5,286 nt of DNA from Lysobacterales bacterium (GTDB lineage Bacteria > Pseudomonadota > Gammaproteobacteria > Xanthomonadales > Marinicellaceae). The notes below the pieces were generated by a model. The model worked only from the letters and a program-made list of their open reading frames with translations, had not been told where the DNA came from and did not search any database. Below are positions 4,975-5,286 of this stretch, piece after piece (the stretch's first letter is position 1; each line of letters opens with the position of its first letter). Where the stretch lies: positions 1 through 5,286 of the forward strand of contig WGBZ01000020.1 of NCBI GenBank assembly GCA_015494035.1, given 5' to 3'. The translations under genes and the position numbers were made by a program.

Positions 4975-5286
4975 TTATACGGGATTATGCGGAATTTTCA
5001 GCCGTTTGGGCTTGGGTTCTATCAGCTCGCGCACCATCAGTTGCAATCGCTTGCGGCCGCGGAACTCATTCACCGACAGTTCGTAGGTGATCCAGATTTT
5101 TTCGCCTTCGGGCGGAAATTCCTGCGGAATTTTACCAAAGGCCACCGCTTCAATTTTCTTGTAACCGTCAATCACGCGTAACTCCAGCCGGGTGTGGCCA
5201 GTGCCAATTTCCTTTTTGCTTTCGAGCGTGAACCAGCCATCAAACAACGGCGGCGGAAAGCCCTGCCCCCACGGCCCGGCCCGCTC
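4975..5286 (-). CDS. recJ: single-stranded-DNA-specific exonuclease RecJ (C-terminal 103 residues; 5' part outside window)
   Basis: RecJ is the DHH-family 5'-3' exonuclease acting on single-stranded DNA in recombination and mismatch/excision repair. Only its C-terminus is present, read in frame from the window's right edge to TAA at 4977-4975. The first visible residues ERAGPWGQGFPPPLFDGWF match the conserved ERxGPWGxGFPxPxFDGxF block at the entry to the C-terminal OB-like nucleic-acid-binding domain. YELSVNEFRGRKRLQLMV follows, corresponding to YKLDINEFRGNRSLQIII in E. coli. The visible part carries no catalytic residues; those DHH motifs lie upstream. The tail PKPKRLKIPHNPV is basic and slightly longer than in E. 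coli. A TTG at 5247 could be taken for a start, but the frame and homology continue upstream, so this is an edge-truncated gene rather than a small one. No terminator is visible between it and apt. Confidence 0.93.
   Translation of the reverse strand, partial: ERAGPWGQGFPPPLFDGWFTLESKKEIGTGHTRLELRVIDGYKKIEAVAFGKIPQEFPPEGEKIWITYELSVNEFRGRKRLQLMVRELIEPKPKRLKIPHNPV

Noticed and set aside
4975..5247. A separate 90-residue gene starting at TTG 5247
   Set aside because: The frame continues open to the window edge and the extra residues match the RecJ GPWGQGF block, so this is an internal codon of recJ.

Overview
The window looks like a chromosomal segment of a gammaproteobacterium. The N-terminus of ribosomal protein S6 reads almost like the Escherichia coli protein ([15 protein letters not shown]), and the RecJ tail has the gammaproteobacterial-type C-terminal domain (GPWGQGFPPPLFDGWF ... 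NEFRG). A large secreted protein ends in an IFKNGFES-type tail, which I remember from secreted proteins of Lysobacterales and Marinicella/Wenzhouxiangella-like bacteria. That lineage hint is recollection, not a search result. I see no insertion sequence, CRISPR array, tRNA or rRNA.

Every supported gene lies on the minus strand, so in transcription order the window reads from high to low coordinates. It opens with the 3' end of recJ (ssDNA exonuclease, 5286-4975), then apt (adenine phosphoribosyltransferase, 4893-4381). After a 200-bp gap come two genes for exported proteins. The first is a 267-residue repetitive adhesin-like (DUF4097-type) protein (4180-3377). The second, 94 bp on, is a 921-residue protein (3282-517) with a signal peptide, a large uncharacterised beta-rich domain, an Ig-like domain, an Fn3 domain, a P domain and a C-terminal IF-x-N-G-F-E tail. 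A strong intrinsic terminator (462-431) closes this pair. It is followed by a promoter with an extended -10, a structured leader, and the start of rpsF, which runs off the window's left edge.

The housekeeping genes at both ends are ordinary. The accessory part is the two-gene secreted-protein cassette, which has its own candidate promoter with tandem GTTAA half-sites, its own terminator and a bulged dyad between the genes. The large protein has a P domain but no peptidase motif that I can find. No defence system, biosynthetic cluster or other complete new system is evident. The points most worth checking are the function of the large protein, its C-terminal tail, the intergenic dyads and the alternative pairings in the rpsF leader.
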